A stretch of 21,382 bases of DNA, from positions 1-21,382 of IMG/VR virus record IMGVR_UViG_3300027996_000199, one strand, 5' to 3'. Positions within the stretch are counted from its first letter, which is position 1, and each line of letters opens with the position of its first letter. A program made the translations under genes and the position numbers. This DNA comes from a virus. Below are positions 7,062-13,618 of this stretch, in pieces. Under the pieces are notes generated by a model. It was not told where the DNA came from. It saw nothing but the letters and a program-made list of their open reading frames with translations, and made no database searches.

Positions 7062-7583
7062 ATGAGTAAACAAAAAATAACACAGAAGTACTTTCACGCT
7101 TTGAAAGATTTGCATCAATTATTAAAATGTACCGATCAATTTCATGCAACAAAATTCGAAAGTCAACGAAACGTTCCACACAACTTCATTTTATGCGCGG
7201 TCCAACACAAACTGATTGAACGCTCTGGAACCAAAAGAAATTACAAATATAAATGGAACACGATTGAACCAACTTTGGAAATGGCTGTGGGATTAAGATT
7301 GCAAATGACTAAATATCAACAGCAAAAAAAGGCTGAACGTGAACAATCTGAAAACCAACACAAAATTGAATATAAATCAACGGTAGTTCATAAACCTAAA
7401 AAAAGATACAATGCTGATGATGTTCCTGCATACATAGAAGAACATAATCAAAAATCTAATCTTAATCCGGTAATTGAAAAACAACACACAACGCAATCAA
7501 TTCAATTCAATCATGATTTTGTAACAAAATCGTTTTCCATTCTTTGGGGATTGTTTAAGTTCGAACGCAGGATTGAAAAATAA
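7062..7583 (+). CDS. Early protein with winged-helix-like N terminus
   Basis: 173 aa, first gene after the early promoter. Residues about 8-75 resemble a winged helix: helix QKYFHALKDLHQLLKCT, helix NFILCAVQHKLIER, then a basic wing (SGTKRNYKYKWN) and PTLEMAVGLRLQ. The next 60 residues are charged and low in complexity (QQQKKAEREQSENQ). The C terminus ends FSILWGLFKFERRIEK, a Trp/Phe-rich basic ending that I recall from several small Bacteroidota phage and element proteins. I do not recognise a named family. DNA binding and an early regulatory role are inferred from the wing-like segment, the basic charge and the position. Confidence 0.6.
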   Translation: MSKQKITQKYFHALKDLHQLLKCTDQFHATKFESQRNVPHNFILCAVQHKLIERSGTKRNYKYKWNTIEPTLEMAVGLRLQMTKYQQQKKAEREQSENQHKIEYKSTVVHKPKKRYNADDVPAYIEEHNQKSNLNPVIEKQHTTQSIQFNHDFVTKSFSILWGLFKFERRIEK

Positions 7584-7621
7584 TCATTATTATATTAATA
7601 TAAACAATTAAAATTTAAAAC

Positions 7622-7939
7622 ATGGTAACAGATGGACAGTATTTAGATGCTTTAGTGACAGTTAAAAAGTATTTGGCTCAGATTAAGAGCGAAATTAATG
7701 AAGCGGAAAACGATGTGACACGTTATTTCAATCCCGCACTTGAAAAAAAAATTGTCGATCTCGATATTAGTACTAGATTATTCAATGTATTGAGATGTCA
7801 TCAGGTCAAAACTTTAGGGGACCTTGCTAGGTACAAAGCTAATGATGTAATTCGATTTAGAAATATGGGGACTAGATCATTTAGCGAAGTTAAACTTTTA
7901 CTAAAAACTAACGGTTTAAAGTTTGATATGTTTAAATAA
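7622..7939 (+). CDS. Free-standing RNA polymerase alpha-CTD-like protein
   Basis: 105 aa. Residues 43-105 read as the C-terminal domain of RNA polymerase alpha. DISTRLFNVL aligns with the E. coli helix LTVRSANCL, putting Arg52 and Asn55 at the DNA-contacting Arg265 and Asn268; the later FRNMGTRSFSEVK aligns with TPNLGKKSLTEIK, so Asn81, Gly83, Arg85 and Ser86 match Asn294, Gly296, Lys298 and Ser299. It ends GLKFDM, like GLSLGM. These residues bind UP elements and activators. Residues 1-42 are a short helical, acidic stretch, not the alpha N-terminal domain, so it cannot assemble into polymerase as alpha does. It may bind DNA or the host sigma factor and redirect transcription. Co-transcribed with the preceding gene (38-base gap). 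Confidence 0.75.
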   Translation: MVTDGQYLDALVTVKKYLAQIKSEINEAENDVTRYFNPALEKKIVDLDISTRLFNVLRCHQVKTLGDLARYKANDVIRFRNMGTRSFSEVKLLLKTNGLKFDMFK

Positions 7940-7951
7940 TCATTATATTTG
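7922..7951 (+). promoter_or_regulatory. Promoter for the structured RNA / replication operon
   Basis: TTTG (7922-7925), 18 bases, TATATTTG (7944-7951). It overlaps the last codons of the alpha-CTD-like gene. The expected start, about 7956-7958, coincides with the first base of the outer stem of the RNA described next. Confidence 0.7.
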
Positions 7952-7956
7952 TAAAA

Positions 7957-8052
7957 CGGTCACGGGTTCAAAATAAGGTGATCAAAGGAATTATTAATAA
8001 GCCTGATAATGAAAGTAGCTTGAACCCCTACCGGATTTATCGGGCTTTTTTT
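7957..8052 (+). ncRNA. Structured leader or small RNA with interleaved stems
   Basis: A roughly 96-nt transcript is bounded by a promoter and a T-tract. Stem A: GGGTTCAA (7964-7971) pairs perfectly with TTGAACCC (8020-8027), extended across a small internal loop by CGGT (7957-7960) with ACCG (8030-8033). Stem B: AAGCCTGATAA (7999-8009) pairs with TTATCGGGCTT (8037-8047) with one G-U pair, and ends in seven T (8046-8052). The two stems interleave (A, B, A', B'), so they form a pseudoknot or compete. Stem B plus the T-tract is a terminator. The T-tract ends 7 bases before the replication gene's ATG at 8060, so this is either an attenuator controlling that gene or a separate small RNA. No known RNA family was recognised. 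Confidence 0.6.
7999..8052 (+). terminator. Terminator arm of the structured RNA
   Basis: 11-bp stem 7999-8009 / 8037-8047 (one wobble) closing a long loop, then T 8046-8052. The long loop and the interleaved stem A make it look conditional; the only local alternative is a weak 3-bp CCG/CGG hairpin at 8031-8043. Confidence 0.55.
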
Positions 8053-8059
8053 ATTCAGT

Positions 8060-8788
8060 ATGGCACAAGGAAAAAAAACATTCATATTTTATTCAGATTG
8101 GATAAATATGATTCGAGAAATGCCTGATGCGGATGCCGGTGCATTATTGAAGCACGTTTTATCGTATGTCAATGATGAAAATCCCGAAACAGATAATCTT
8201 CTTGTTAAGATGGCATTCGGTCACATGAAGCCACTTTTGAAAGCTGATTTGGAAAAGTGGGATAACATTAGAGAAAAGCGAAAAAAAGCAGGTCGAAAAG
8301 GTGGTCAAGCAAATGCTAAGCAAAAGGAAGCAAATGCTAAGCAAGTGGAAGCCGTTAATGTTAATGTTAACGTAAATGATAATGTTAATGTAAATGATTC
8401 TTTAAATAAAGAATATAGTCAGAACGTTTTGCAAACGTTTGACGACTGCCTAAAATATTTTGATGATCATCTTCATCCTAAAAATGAAAAACAGTCGGAT
8501 AAATGGAAGGACACAATCGACAAGCTGAACCGAATCGAAAAGATACCGTTTGAAAATATTGTCGATATTGTCAGGAATACGCGTGACGATCCATTTTGGG
8601 CCAAGAACTTTTTATCCCTAAACAAACTACGCCAGAAAGACAAAAACGGCATCATGTACGTCGTGAAGTTTAATGAACAAATCAAATCAAATGCAAAAAA
8701 TCAACGAACTAATTCAAGCCAGCAAGCCGTCAGCGACGAACGACTTGCAGAAATCTATTCAAAGGTATTCGCTGACAAAAAAGAATGA
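8060..8788 (+). CDS. Replisome organiser-like replication protein (DUF6291-like N terminus)
   Basis: 242 aa. Residues 1-85 have the DUF6291-like pattern: KTFIFYSDWINMIREMPDADAG near the start, LLKHVLSYVND, VKMAFGHMKPLLKADLEKW, then EKRKKAGRKGGQANAK. Many phage replication-initiation proteins start this way. Residues 85-110 are a repetitive linker (ANAKQ repeats and Asn-Val repeats). The C-terminal part, with SDKWKDTIDKLNRIEKIPFE and DPFWAKNFLSLNKLRQKDKNG, resembles the DnaD-like tail of phage replisome organisers ('F-W-x-x-N-x-x-S-x-x-K-L-R'). It probably binds the phage origin and helps load helicase. It is directly behind the structured RNA and the next replication gene overlaps its end. 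The linker-coding DNA holds candidate origin repeats. Confidence 0.7.
   Translation: MAQGKKTFIFYSDWINMIREMPDADAGALLKHVLSYVNDENPETDNLLVKMAFGHMKPLLKADLEKWDNIREKRKKAGRKGGQANAKQKEANAKQVEAVNVNVNVNDNVNVNDSLNKEYSQNVLQTFDDCLKYFDDHLHPKNEKQSDKWKDTIDKLNRIEKIPFENIVDIVRNTRDDPFWAKNFLSLNKLRQKDKNGIMYVVKFNEQIKSNAKNQRTNSSQQAVSDERLAEIYSKVFADKKE
8307..8353 (+). repeat. 21-bp tandem repeat, candidate iterons
   Basis: Two full copies (8307-8327, 8328-8348) and the start of a third; the unit begins AAGCAAATGCTAAGCAA and the copies differ at two bases. Each contains AGCA-AA-TGCT, an inverted half-site pair. They code for ANAKQ-type linker residues in the replication protein. Confidence 0.7.
8354..8395 (+). repeat. 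Seven AT-rich 6-bp repeats next to the 21-bp repeats
   Basis: GTTAAT, GTTAAT, GTTAAC, GTAAAT, GATAAT, GTTAAT, GTAAAT in tandem, encoding an Asn-Val linker. Together with the 21-bp repeats the order is iteron-like repeats then an AT-rich, easily melted tract, as at the lambda origin inside gene O. Origin function is inferred. Confidence 0.6.
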
Positions 8789-9203
8789 TCATTTCGAACT
8801 GTCTGCATACAATGACGAATTGACACCACAAGGATTGATAAAGGCCGTTAAACGTGTTAAGCAATCATTCCCGTCATTGCACGATGGTTTTCATGAAATA
8901 TTTGCAGAACGCATCAAAGAAAAAGGATTCACGGACCGGCAATTGATTGATGCCGTGAATCATGTCATTGATAACTGCGAATATCCGACGCCAACGATTG
9001 CAAAATTCCTTTCGTTTGATAGCCGGATCAAGTTGCTGAACTATGAACAATACTTGAAAAGAAATGACGAAATGCATGGTCAGGCTTCGAAGTTTTACAA
9101 ATCAATTGCTGTTCCTGGATATGAAAAACCATTTTGGTCGCATGAAAACGACATTCAAAAATTTAACTTAACACTATGGAAAGACAGAAATCAAACGCGA
9201 TGA
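8691..9203 (+). CDS. Conserved replication-associated phage protein
   Basis: 170 aa from ATG 8691 (MQKINELIQASKP); an in-frame ATG at 8673 is possible, but the 8691 start has the A-rich leader AACAAATCAAATCAA. It overlaps the end of the preceding replication gene by about 100 bases in another frame. The core reads LTPQGLIKAVKRVKQSFPSL, GFTDRQLIDAVNHVIDNC, YPTPTIAKFLSFD and IKLLNYEQY. The pattern 'F-P, G-F-T/D, D-A-V-x-H-V-I, C-x-Y-P-x-P-T-I-A-x-F-x-S-F-D' is familiar from proteins found next to initiator or helicase-loader genes in Bacteroidota phages. A helicase-loading or primosome role is inferred from position; no ATPase motif is present. Confidence 0.6.
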   Translation: MQKINELIQASKPSATNDLQKSIQRYSLTKKNDHFELSAYNDELTPQGLIKAVKRVKQSFPSLHDGFHEIFAERIKEKGFTDRQLIDAVNHVIDNCEYPTPTIAKFLSFDSRIKLLNYEQYLKRNDEMHGQASKFYKSIAVPGYEKPFWSHENDIQKFNLTLWKDRNQTR

Positions 9204-9523
9204 AATATGCATTCCGGAACATGAAATCAAAGTACGAACATTTGATGAAAGGAAACAACTATAATGAATGCTTCACGGATTTGGACGGTTTATATTATTA
9301 CCAGGTATTCACAGAATCGGGATTGATTCAGGTAACGGATGAAGAAAAAAAACAGGTATGGAAACAAATAACAGGTGACGTGAAATCATGGTGGACCAGG
9401 TCAGAACGAAACCCACGAAAGGCCGAATTGATCGCAAAATCAAAATCAACCATTTTCCGAAATTGGATTCAGGACAAAGCGGATTCGAAAATGAAATTGG
9501 TTGATATTTGGAATTTAATTTGA
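9176..9523 (+). CDS. Small early protein, unknown function
   Basis: 115 aa, start ATG 9176 with leader AAAATTTAACTTAACACT; it overlaps the preceding gene by 28 bases. Highly basic at both ends, with KYAFRNMKSKYEHLMK, a central aromatic DGLYYYQVFTESG and a Trp-rich segment (QVWKQITGD, KSWWTRSERNPR). The FRNWIQDKADSK and VDIWNLI ending is amphipathic. I do not recognise it. Overlap with two replication genes suggests it belongs to the same translational unit. Confidence 0.55.
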   Translation: MERQKSNAMKYAFRNMKSKYEHLMKGNNYNECFTDLDGLYYYQVFTESGLIQVTDEEKKQVWKQITGDVKSWWTRSERNPRKAELIAKSKSTIFRNWIQDKADSKMKLVDIWNLI

Positions 9524-9552
9524 TCCAAAACAAAACTTTTTTATTATTTTTA

Positions 9553-9582
9553 TTGTATATATAAAATATATGTGTAAATTTG
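9553..9582 (+). promoter_or_regulatory. Promoter for the small-gene group
   Basis: TTG (9553-9555), 19 bases, TAAATTTG (9575-9582), matching the Bacteroidota promoter. Expected start about 9588, directly at the tandem octamer that follows. Confidence 0.7.
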
Positions 9583-9589
9583 GTATCAG

Positions 9590-9605
9590 TTAAACAATTA
9601 AACAA
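9590..9605 (+). repeat. Tandem octamer at the transcription start, candidate operator
   Basis: TTAAACAA occurs twice head to tail (9590-9597, 9598-9605), starting 8 bases past the TAnnTTTG box and ending 8 bases before ATG 9613. Ribbon-helix-helix proteins commonly bind tandem sites over their own promoters, and one is encoded two genes downstream. Confidence 0.45.
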
Positions 9606-9612
9606 TATACGA

Positions 9613-9882
9613 ATGAATAATATTAGCGAAGAATTAAAAGCAGAAATTAAAAACTTTGATTATGAAGCAATTTTTGCAGGTTGTGGAGACATACCACATA
9701 CAGCAGAATCTTTAGCGTTAGAGGCAGAGATTGAAGCGGAAAAGAAAGAGGAAGCAATCGAAGCGGCAAAATATAGAAAATGTGGGAGATGTAACGGGAA
9801 AGGAAGAATCGGACATTATCACTATGTTTCCAATGGCGTTTGTTTTGCGTGTGATGGTAAAGGTAAAATATATAAAGGGTAA
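9613..9882 (+). CDS. Small zinc-ribbon protein (DnaJ-type CxxCxGxG)
   Basis: 89 aa from ATG 9613 (MNNISEELKAEIKN); a TTG start 33 bases upstream is unlikely because it lies inside the promoter box. The N-terminal half is helical and strongly acidic with an AEIEAEKKEEAIEAAKY stretch. Residues 57-84 hold two CxxC pairs, Cys57/Cys60 and Cys77/Cys80, each followed by a NGKG or DGKG motif, the pattern of DnaJ-type zinc fingers. It probably binds one zinc and mediates protein or nucleic-acid contact; no J-domain is present. The gene follows a clear promoter. Confidence 0.65.
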   Translation: MNNISEELKAEIKNFDYEAIFAGCGDIPHTAESLALEAEIEAEKKEEAIEAAKYRKCGRCNGKGRIGHYHYVSNGVCFACDGKGKIYKG

Positions 9883-9886
9883 GATC

Positions 9887-10018
9887 ATGAAAAAAAAATT
9901 AATTGAAATGCCAACCGAGTTATTTAATCAGATAGTTCGGTTGGCTTCTGATAACGACAGAAGCGTTAACGCAGAGATACGCCACGCAATCAAAGTTTAT
10001 TTAAGACAAAGCAAGTAG
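9887..10018 (+). CDS. Ribbon-helix-helix DNA-binding protein
   Basis: 43 aa from ATG 9887, 4 bases past the preceding stop. An upstream extension in this frame overlaps the zinc-ribbon gene and is not a convincing start. The sequence MKKKLIEMPTELFNQIVRLA then RSVNAEIRHAIKVYLRQ fits the Arc/CopG ribbon-helix-helix fold: a short beta strand KKLIEMP, a first helix, a turn with DNDRSVN, a second helix. Such proteins act as dimers on tandem operators, often on their own promoter. The tandem octamer at 9590-9605 is the nearest candidate target. Confidence 0.7.
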   Translation: MKKKLIEMPTELFNQIVRLASDNDRSVNAEIRHAIKVYLRQSK

Positions 10019-10039
10019 AAAAACACTAAACAAAACACG

Positions 10040-10504
10040 ATGATCGCTAAAATCACAATTTGCATTTCACTATTCATCCAGTCCCCTATTGACTTAGACA
10101 GAGCAACGACTTACAACCCTGAAACAAGTCAATGCGACAACGATCCGTTGACAACTGCTGACGGTAGCCGAATTGATTTAGATAAACTTGCAAATGGTGA
10201 ATTAAGATGGTGCGCTTTGTCCAGGGATTTGATTTGGGATTTAGAACGTCAGAAATTGCACGACTACGATACAAGCATTTTCCGAGGCTTTTTTCGTTTC
10301 GGTGATACAATTGTCGTCGAATCAATTTCAAGCCCTCAAATCAACGGAAAATGGTGCGTGCGTGATTGTATGAATAAAAGATACAAGCGGTCGATTGACT
10401 TTTTGTTTGATCCGCGAAATAATAACCCAAAGCTAGGCGTATGCCCTGACGTTAAAATAACTAATATATGGCACAACTATTTAAAGGCGATTGCCTTGAA
10501 GTAA
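10040..10504 (+). CDS. Double-psi beta-barrel (3D/RlpA-like) protein
   Basis: 154 aa, start ATG 10040 with leader CACTAAACAAAACACG. Conserved positions of the 3D/RlpA double-psi beta-barrel group are visible: TTYNPETSQCD (23-33), TADGSRID (39-46), ALSRDLIWDL (59-68), FGDTI (87-91), NGKWCVRDCMNKR (102-114), SIDFLF and KLGVCPDVKI. Five cysteines suggest disulfides and export, and residues 4-13 (KITICISLFI) are a short hydrophobic stretch that could be a weak signal. Relatives cut or bind peptidoglycan glycan strands. In this early position it could aid lysis or entry, or be a host-derived cell-wall protein; no other lysis gene is seen. It overlaps the methyltransferase by 37 bases. Confidence 0.6.
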   Translation: MIAKITICISLFIQSPIDLDRATTYNPETSQCDNDPLTTADGSRIDLDKLANGELRWCALSRDLIWDLERQKLHDYDTSIFRGFFRFGDTIVVESISSPQINGKWCVRDCMNKRYKRSIDFLFDPRNNNPKLGVCPDVKITNIWHNYLKAIALK

Positions 10505-11220
10505 TGAAGTCTATTCCAGACGGAAGTATAGATGCTATAATAACCGACCCTCCATACGGAACAACCGCCTGTAAATGGGATAGTGTAATTGACTTCGAGT
10601 TGATGTGGGAGCAATTGAATAGAATCATTAAACCTAATGGTGCTATTGTTTTATTCGGAAGCGAGCCTTTTAGTAGTGCTTTGAGAATCAGCAATATTAA
10701 GAATTATAAGTATGATTGGAAGTGGATTAAAAACAGATACGGTAATTTTATATTAGCCTCTTGCCAACCTATAAAAGAACAAGAAGATATTATAGTTTTT
10801 TCATTAGGTGGAGCGTCCACTACAAGTAAAATTAAAATGCAATATAACCCACAATTCACAGGTCCACAAAAAAACAATTCACAGGTCCATAGTGAAATAA
10901 AAAATAGTTTAGGAAAATCTAAAATAGGTTATGAATTTAAAAGGAATATCAATAAGGGTGCTTTTCCTAAAAATATCCTAAAATTTAATTTTGATAAAGA
11001 TAGATTACACCCAACCCAAAAACCAATAGCATTAATGGAGTACCTAATAAAAACCTACACCAATGAAGGCGAAACGGTTTTAGATTTCACTATGGGTAGT
11101 GGCTCTACTGGAGTGGCAGCTAAAAACCTTAACCGAAAATTCATAGGAATAGAACAAGACGAAAAGTATTTTAACATAGCGGAACAAAGAATAAAAGAAA
11201 CAGAATTAAAGTTATTTTAA
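10468..11220 (+). CDS. DNA methyltransferase, beta class (N6-adenine/N4-cytosine)
   Basis: 250 aa. Motif IV is DPPYGTT (residues 27-33) near the N terminus, after KGDCLEVMKSIPDGSIDAI; the AdoMet-binding motif I is near the C terminus as LDFTMGSGSTG (205-215), with HPTQKPIALMEYLI before it. That order is the beta class. DPPY is typical of amino methyltransferases; N6-adenine is more likely than N4-cytosine but cannot be settled here. No restriction partner is adjacent, so it is a solo enzyme that may protect phage DNA from host restriction or mark it. The gene looks more A+T-rich than its neighbours by eye, suggesting recent acquisition. Last gene of the plus-strand block, 10 bases from the converging tape measure stop; no bidirectional terminator was seen. 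Confidence 0.88.
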   Translation: MAQLFKGDCLEVMKSIPDGSIDAIITDPPYGTTACKWDSVIDFELMWEQLNRIIKPNGAIVLFGSEPFSSALRISNIKNYKYDWKWIKNRYGNFILASCQPIKEQEDIIVFSLGGASTTSKIKMQYNPQFTGPQKNNSQVHSEIKNSLGKSKIGYEFKRNINKGAFPKNILKFNFDKDRLHPTQKPIALMEYLIKTYTNEGETVLDFTMGSGSTGVAAKNLNRKFIGIEQDEKYFNIAEQRIKETELKLF

Positions 11221-11230
11221 TATCGGAAAA

Positions 11231-13618
11231 TTAAAGCGTTGAAATATCCGCAATGTTCGAAAGTTCGTTTTGTGTCTTGTTAATTTCAACTTGACTGATC
11301 ACGACTGTCGGACCTTGATTGAGGAGCGCATCTGTGTCGGTTGTGATTTCGTCACCTCCACCTCCTCCGGTATTGTTTCCGGTATTGTTACCGATGTCGC
11401 CTGTGTCTAGATTCGGCGGCGTAAATGTTGGCGGTGTTAGCGAACCGGCTGAACCCTGGAACTTCTTTGATGCGACCAATGCCGCCTGTGCGATTCCGAT
11501 TCCTCCTGCTGTTGCAATTGCCGCAATTCCTAATGGTGATGGAGGCGGTCCGAATTGTGCAATCCCTTTGACAATTGCCTGCGCTGTATTGATTCCAATT
11601 TCAAGCAATGCGATCGCTTTGTTTCTTTCGAATTGACGTCGGGCGATCTTATCTTCCTCCTGCGCCGCTTTCTTTTTTATGTCATATTCAGCCTTCGCCG
11701 ATTCAAATTCGATCTTTGCTTTATCATAAGCCGCCTGCTGTTCTATTTTTTTACGTTCTTCGGCTGTCCAATTTTCATTCTCTAATTTGACAGCATTTAT
11801 TTTTTCAAGTTCCTGAAGTGATTCGTTTCTTTTTGCGTTCTCATAATCAAGTTCCTTTTGTGTGTTTTCCTGAATATTTTCGATTCTGCGATCACCAATG
11901 TCGTTCATCGTGTCGTTGATTTGTCTAATTGAATCCAGTCCAAACGCAACGCCTTCCTGAACCTTTCCAAGCATTTCCTTCATTTCATCAGGAATGTTGT
12001 CAATTCCTTTTTTGTATGCCTGACCAATTGCAAGAACAAATTCATCGAACTTGCCGAGCGTTTCCTCCATCTGAATTTCCATTTCAGACATGAATTCTTC
12101 ATCATCGACAATGTCATCAAACGAAATAAAGTTTTTGTCTTTTATGTTCTGACTGTATTCAGACCAACTGTCGGTTGATTCCTGGAAAAATATTTCTTCG
12201 GCTTCAAGTTCTTTATCGAATGAATCTTTTTTGTCTTTGACACGTTGTTTAAATTCTTTTTTGCGTAGTCCTGTGATTCGTGCCTCTGCTAATCGAACGT
12301 TGTATTCGTTTTGTTCAAGTAAATCATTTGCCTGTTGTTGTAATTTATCTAAATCAATTCCCTGCGCTTTCATGGATTTTTTGAAATCATCAATATCCTG
12401 ACCGCGTAAGGCGGCTAAATTTGTATAATACTCAATGTACGAATCAATCTTTTGTTTGTTCGCATCGAATATTGCCTGTGCCTTTGCAAGTTCTTCATTC
12501 AATATCTGTTCGGTAACTTTTGCAGATTCCTCACCTTGCGCCTCAAGCAATGCCTTTTCTTTTTCAAGTTCCGTGATTGTGCCGTCAATCGCTTTGACTT
12601 TCTCATCAAGTTCGTCCTGAATTTGTTGCATTCTTTTTGCGTGCGCCTGATCAATTTCCTTTTGTGCCTCACGTCGTTTCTTCATGGCGGCATCCTCTGC
12701 CTCCATTTGTTCATAAGTTTTACCGGTCCACCATTCCAAAAATGCCCGAATCGGGAGAAACTTTTCAGCGAATTCACCTAATGCCGTCGCAGATTTTGAA
12801 ACCCAATTCGTGAATGATTCCCAATTCGCAACAAGTAAACCGATCAGAACAACGATAGCACCAATCCCCGTTGAAACCATTGCCAAACGAAACAATTTCA
12901 TCGCTTTCGTTCCTTTTCCAACTACTAATGTATAAGCAGATGTGGCAAACGTTAATGCTTTCGTAGCAATTCCTTGACGTATTTGCGCGGCAACGCTGGC
13001 ATTCGTGTCAACCGTCACGCCTTTTGTTGCCGCTCCAACAATTTTTAGCATCAACGCGCTTTCCTTCCTAGTTAGGTTGTGAAGCTGTTCAATGCCCATC
13101 ATCGCGGATTGGGCCGCTTGTAGTTTTACGAATGTTTCTTGTAGTTTTTCATTTTCAACACCTACCAAAGATGCAACACCTTGAAAGGCTGAATATCCTG
13201 CCAAAATCCCCTGTCCTAGTTGCATTGATGCTTGCAAATTAACAGAATCGTTAGCAAGGTTTTTCACTTCCTTATCTAAATCATCAAGTCTGTCACGCAA
13301 TCCGGCGGCTTGTTGCAACGCTTCTTGACCTATTGGAGAAGTCCTACCTGCGGCCAATGCAATACTTTGATAATCTTGCATTGTTTTTCGTAACTGTCGA
13401 AAGTCTAATTCACCGCTGTTTACCCTTTGGTTTATTTCGTCAAGTTTATTTCGAAAATTATCAACTCCCTGCGTTTCGTTTCCGATTTCTTTGATTGATG
13501 CATCCGTTTTCTGGGCTTGCTTTTCAATTTGTTGCAATTCACTTTCAACAACGTTTGCACCTTGTTCAAATCCTTTCGGATCTAATTTTAAACTAACCGT
13601 GATTTCTCTTTCTGCCAT
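11231..13618 (-). CDS. Tape measure protein
   Basis: 795 aa. Begins AEREITVSLKLDPKGFEQG, the usual opening of tape measure proteins. The N-terminal half is helical with several coiled coils (for example DFRQLRKTMQDYQSI, about 72-86, and a repeated D/E-L-x-x-x-V-x-x-L pattern). A hydrophobic segment around residues 244-265 (MVSTGIGAIVVLIGLL) is a likely membrane segment, followed by long charged coiled coils (about 305-370 and 580-690) and a Gly/Pro/Ala-rich hydrophobic stretch (GPPPSPLGIAAIATAGG) before a Gly/Thr-rich end. It sets tail length and may enter the host membrane. Its start overlaps the 262-aa gene stop as TAATG. Oddly it comes last, behind the baseplate-like genes. Confidence 0.88.
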   Translation of the reverse strand: MAEREITVSLKLDPKGFEQGANVVESELQQIEKQAQKTDASIKEIGNETQGVDNFRNKLDEINQRVNSGELDFRQLRKTMQDYQSIALAAGRTSPIGQEALQQAAGLRDRLDDLDKEVKNLANDSVNLQASMQLGQGILAGYSAFQGVASLVGVENEKLQETFVKLQAAQSAMMGIEQLHNLTRKESALMLKIVGAATKGVTVDTNASVAAQIRQGIATKALTFATSAYTLVVGKGTKAMKLFRLAMVSTGIGAIVVLIGLLVANWESFTNWVSKSATALGEFAEKFLPIRAFLEWWTGKTYEQMEAEDAAMKKRREAQKEIDQAHAKRMQQIQDELDEKVKAIDGTITELEKEKALLEAQGEESAKVTEQILNEELAKAQAIFDANKQKIDSYIEYYTNLAALRGQDIDDFKKSMKAQGIDLDKLQQQANDLLEQNEYNVRLAEARITGLRKKEFKQRVKDKKDSFDKELEAEEIFFQESTDSWSEYSQNIKDKNFISFDDIVDDEEFMSEMEIQMEETLGKFDEFVLAIGQAYKKGIDNIPDEMKEMLGKVQEGVAFGLDSIRQINDTMNDIGDRRIENIQENTQKELDYENAKRNESLQELEKINAVKLENENWTAEERKKIEQQAAYDKAKIEFESAKAEYDIKKKAAQEEDKIARRQFERNKAIALLEIGINTAQAIVKGIAQFGPPPSPLGIAAIATAGGIGIAQAALVASKKFQGSAGSLTPPTFTPPNLDTGDIGNNTGNNTGGGGGDEITTDTDALLNQGPTVVISQVEINKTQNELSNIADISTL

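Noticed and set aside
7964-7971. GGTTCAA resembling a tRNA T-loop
   Set aside because: No acceptor, D or anticodon arms can be folded around it; the element pairs with 8020-8027 instead.
8000-8016. Hammerhead-like core (CTGATAATGAAAG) in the structured RNA
   Set aside because: The required CUGAUGA core is not present and the surrounding stems do not fit a three-way hammerhead junction.
9731-9886. N-terminal extension of the ribbon-helix-helix protein
   Set aside because: The upstream part overlaps the zinc-ribbon gene in another frame and is Lys/Arg low-complexity; ATG 9887 right after the preceding stop gives the complete 43-aa fold.
11215-11240. Bidirectional terminator between the converging methyltransferase and tape measure genes
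   Set aside because: Only weak CGGA/TCCG pairing with a long loop and no T-tract on either strand.
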